Assembly: GCA_030141605.1 (NCBI GenBank)
Contig: JAQGDQ010000372.1
Location: 140,001 to 204,000, forward strand
Direction: 5' to 3'
DNA length: 64,000 nucleotides
DNA from: Tubiluchus corallicola
Taxonomy: Eukaryota; Priapulida; Priapulimorpha; Priapulimorphida; Tubiluchidae
Position 1 is the stretch's first letter. Each line of letters opens with the position of its first letter. Of this stretch, positions 61,301 to 64,000 are shown piece after piece. Below the pieces are notes generated by a model. The model worked only from the letters and a program-made list of their open reading frames with translations. It was not told the DNA's origin and ran no database searches. The position numbers and the translations under genes are program-made.

Positions 61301-62648
61301 CTTAGTTCATATGTATCGGGTGGCACTGAAAATGTGCCGAAATTTAGGTTATAACAAGATTAGAAGCAAGTACTTATGAAGTTGAAATTTCACATCGTTA
61401 GAGCTTTTGGCTGTTGGCTACAAGAGTTACAAGTATATGGTTTTAGTAATTCTTCTGTTATGACCAAACAACTTTTGCATGTTAAAAAATTAAATGCCGG
61501 AACAATGTTAACTAAAGTGTGAATGGAAAAACAACCAAACTAATATATAAAGCACTTAACACATGCAATGAAACACAAAAAGAAACAGTCGATATATTTG
61601 CATCACAGTCTTCATGACAAAAATTAAAACATTTGCAAAGATTTGTTATCTAGAAAAAAAATAGGACTCAGTCCTTCTGGAGTACAGAAAGTGTATAATG
61701 GCCGCATGCAGCCATTACAGAGCTGTTAAACGCAGAGCTGTTAAAGCAAAAATTCTTAAGTGCTGGGACCAAATACCCCTTAAGGAAGTGAGAAAGTGTT
61801 GTGGAGATCGCTGACGTCAAGTAGAATTGCATAGAACATCGTAGAATGTTCCGTCGGAATGACCGCCTTAGCGCCTGGATTGTTCTCGAACATTTGTTCG
61901 AGAAGTTTCTGCAGTGCGCTATATAAGGCGAAGCACGCTGCCGACACGGGATCACACAGAGAGCACACAGATCTAACACGGACTTATACTTATTCTTGTA
62001 TACTTACTTAAACGTTTTCCAGATTTTCACGTTTAGTATAATCATTTCTCGTTCCTTCATACTTGTGTTGTAAGAATTCTCGCTCAATAAAGTAATAATA
62101 TTTAACGGCGTCGTTTTCTGGTTTTCTCTACGAGCCTTCCGAGAGAAACAAAAGACAACAGAAACTGTGCCTGTTGTTGGAGGAAATGTCTTCAACAAGT
62201 TTTATAATCTACTGAAATGATTGATACATTTATTTTTTTGACTTGTTGTCTGAAAAATTTAGTATGTTTAGAAAACCTATGGAAATGATCTAAAATTTTT
62301 GATATGTATACAAAAGCATCTGTCACATCTACAACTATAGTGCGGTAATTTTCAAGTGATTCTACCATTTTCTTTCTTTTATAATATCCTGATCAAAATT
62401 TCAGCACATTTTTTGCACTACTGATAACGGCAAAGTTTTCAATTTTAAACAACTGACCTACATTTCATCGAACAAAAAATAAATAAATAAATAAGTAAAT
62501 ACACTTACATCAGTGATATACTTATCATCCCGCAATGACTTCCAATGCTTAGAAAGTACAGAAAACACAGGACATCGAATGCGCTGAGTTTTGCCAAATG
62601 TTTGTTCTTTATGATCTGTCGAGTAATTAAGTAAGACTAATTGACCAC
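58393..62648 (-). CDS. Putative SAM-dependent carboxyl methyltransferase (SABATH-like), 3' part
   Basis: Three minus-strand exons, 62648-62509, 60990-60807 and 58607-58393, with GT-AG borders and agreeing phases (enter phase 1, then 0, then 1). They encode about 178 residues ending in a stop. The segment begins GGQLVLLNYS, matching the strand after the SAM fold that carries GGRMVL in the SABATH family. It continues AEFRSALFCTYHRTEEE, then APFLDRNSSVYQMGLRL, CPLRDRWL, SYVNSVRSWSEGTFRSAL, SSEEKTEILNELFTRV and a C-terminal HGIDAVLVLMQI. This order (helical cap, SWSE, EILxxLFxR, then a closing strand) recalls bacterial and plant carboxyl methyltransferases. The SAM-binding N-terminal half should lie above 62648, probably off the window. 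Substrate unknown. Intron 2 of this part holds a solo LTR. Confidence 0.68.
60292..60660. repeat. Interleaved inverted repeats (A-B-A'-B')
   Basis: Arm A (60292-60346, ACTTTGTAGCTTAATTTTAT and onward) is the reverse complement of A' (60411-60465). Arm B (60349-60403, starting GAAATTTATAGAAAATAAAA) is the reverse complement of B' (60603-60660). The pairs overlap in pseudoknot order. It lies in the last intron of the methyltransferase-like gene and is probably a rearranged foldback element. Confidence 0.85.
61797..62160 (+). mobile_element. Solo LTR, copy 3 (full length)
   Basis: A 364-bp LTR from TGTTGTGG to GACAACA with intact inverted termini, a TATA-like CTATATAAGGCGAAGC near 61919 and an AATAAA (CTCAATAAAG) near 62090. 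The flanks GAAAG (61792-61796) and GAAAC (62161-62165) are a nearly perfect 5-bp duplication. Its 5' third differs from copies 1 and 2, suggesting a subfamily. Confidence 0.88.
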
Positions 62649-62913
62649 CTAAAGAAAACAACAAACCGAAGTTATAGCTAAATAATATCACTTCATTTGG
62701 TGAATATATTTAAATAAGTTAATGCAAATAATTATACATTATGTCAAAAATAGCAATAAGTTTTGTATGCATAAAAATAGCCATTTTTGTTTTGTTTTCA
62801 TAGTTTTATTGATGTTTTACGTAGTTTTTTCTGCTTTTCTTGCTACCTGTATTTGCCTAGTTCTAGTTCAGGTAATACAGTTGCAGTTTTGGTAGTGTGA
62901 GTTTACTGTAAAT

Positions 62914-63422
62914 GAGTGGTGGCTCCTGTATAGGTACTGAGGAACTGCAGCACCCCCTATTTCAATTCGATACTATCGATAATATTCAATATAATAAGTC
63001 TTTTTTCTTTAGTTCTTTCTTTATACTTGTGTTAGGGTTAGGGTTAGTGAAGGCAGTACAGTTTGTTTCACAGTCCGGCACAGTGGTGTGTTCGGCTGTT
63101 GAGCGCATGCAGCCATGTGCACATGTCTGAGATAACACACTGTACCCTCCACTGCTAGCGTCTGCTGCCAAATTGAGAAAGTACTGATGCTCACACAGGT
63201 TGTTACCAGTTGTCACATGTTTACCATGAATGGATCAAACTTGAACTGCGACAATTTAGGCTATTAGTAAACAAAAATTTTTTTTGATTAAGATTTTATG
63301 AAATTTATGTATAAACTTTCGTATGTTTGTTTGTTTAAAATTAATATTACAAATTACAACATTAAAATTACATATGTTTGTTTCATTTTACACAGTATTA
63401 AAACAATGGGTAAAATTTTTCC
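62914..63422 (+). mobile_element. hAT element fragment related to 32505-33206
   Basis: It starts GAGTGGTGGCTCCTGTATAGG, like the left end of the 32.5-kb element, and shares CTGCAGCACCCCCTATTT and a late segment (ACATATGTTTGTTTCATTTT to about 63420). The transposase part is deleted and the right terminus is lost. It contains a short (GTTAGG) run at about 63034-63049, absent from the other copy. Confidence 0.75.
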
Positions 63423-63690
63423 GAGGATTAAAAGATTAATAGAAATTTACCAATTCATTTTACAGAACAATACACTGCCAAGTAATGTACTATACTCTTA
63501 GTAATATTGTTGTCTGTATTTACTAGCATGTAAAAGATTCTGCACATTTGCCAGTGTCTGCTTTCCCATTACAATGAGCGTTTATACACGTGTAGAATTA
63601 AAATGATAAGAAGAAACACAGGTGTACAGTGCTAGACAATAATTAACTAATCATTAAAACTTGTGCTGGCACAGCAAACTTGGTACTAAC
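63423..63690. other. Intergenic or intronic DNA
   Basis: No exon of the minus-strand methyltransferase-like gene was recognised here. Confidence 0.4.
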
Positions 63691-64000
63691 TGTTGTGTTT
63701 TGTTTCTCTCGGAAGGCTCGTAGAGAAACCAGAAAACTCGTCGTCAAATTAAACTAGTTTATTAAGCGAGAATTCTACAACACAAAAGTATGAAGGAACG
63801 CGAAATGCATACAGTAAATGTGATAATCTGGAAAACGTGAAAGCGTGAAAGCAAGAAAGTGTATCTGAGACTCTGAGAATCTGAGAATGTGAGAGAATAA
63901 ACTCCAGCGGACAGCTCCGCCTTATATATCAGCGCCAGGGAACAATCTAGAAATAGAAAGTTCTCAAAACTTCTACAAAGTAAGAAGATTGTTCTACTAT
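63691..64000 (-). mobile_element. LTR, copy 4, running off the window
   Basis: The minus-strand 3' end of the LTR family begins at 63691 (TGTTGTGTTTTG on the plus strand). It contains the AATAAA equivalent (TTTATTAAG near 63759) and the TATA region (CTTATATATCAGCG, near 63921). The 5' end lies beyond 64000, so whether it is solo or part of a complete element cannot be told. Confidence 0.87.

Overview
This is a stretch of an AT-rich animal nuclear genome. Genes are split by GT-AG introns, exon phases join cleanly, and most of the remaining DNA is transposon debris, solo LTRs and tandem arrays. Parts of five genes can be read. A nicotinic-receptor-type exon beside a TALE homeobox gene suggests a eumetazoan invertebrate (cnidarian or bilaterian); I cannot name the phylum from sequence alone.

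Layout. (1) 1-9.4 kb, intergenic and repeat-rich: a 5S-rRNA-derived SINE, three hAT-type MITEs, a LINE 3' end, and one minus-strand exon (6493-6680) of a Cys-loop ligand-gated channel subunit whose other exons I could not find. (2) 9.5-27.9 kb, a complete ten-exon SUCLG2 gene (428 aa, mitochondrial succinyl-CoA ligase beta subunit). Its introns hold solo LTRs, a TIR element, an (ATT)n tract and three minisatellites, the largest about 69 copies of a 48-bp unit over 3.3 kb. (3) 28-34.5 kb, intergenic: an eight-copy array of a CRE/CCAAT composite motif, a MITE, a hAT element with transposase remnants, and LINE 3' ends. (4) 34.7-37.0 kb, a two-coding-exon gene for a twin-CX9C protein resembling complex I subunit NDUFS5. 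(5) 37-43.4 kb, LINE debris and a piggyBac-type MITE with TTAA ends. (6) 43.4-46.3 kb, a three-exon divergent TALE homeobox gene with a TATA-type promoter. (7) 46.9-49.2 kb, two more copies of one hAT MITE family. (8) 49.9-57.1 kb, a five-exon gene for an unrecognised charged 409-aa protein, assembled here by matching splice phases. (9) 57.5-58.0 kb, a 5S SINE with perfect target-site duplications. (10) 58.4-62.6 kb, minus strand, the last three exons of a putative SABATH-like SAM-dependent carboxyl methyltransferase whose 5' part lies above 62648, probably beyond the right edge. (11) A minus-strand LTR runs off the right end.

Two genes act in mitochondria (TCA cycle and complex I), but nothing indicates coordinated regulation; the neighbours otherwise look unrelated. 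The most unusual material is non-coding: the CRE/CCAAT array, the 48-bp array with a hormone-receptor-like half-site in most units, the array that repeats a coding exon's 3' splice site, and full-length 5S heads on SINEs. Family assignments rest on remembered motifs; no alignment or database search was run.
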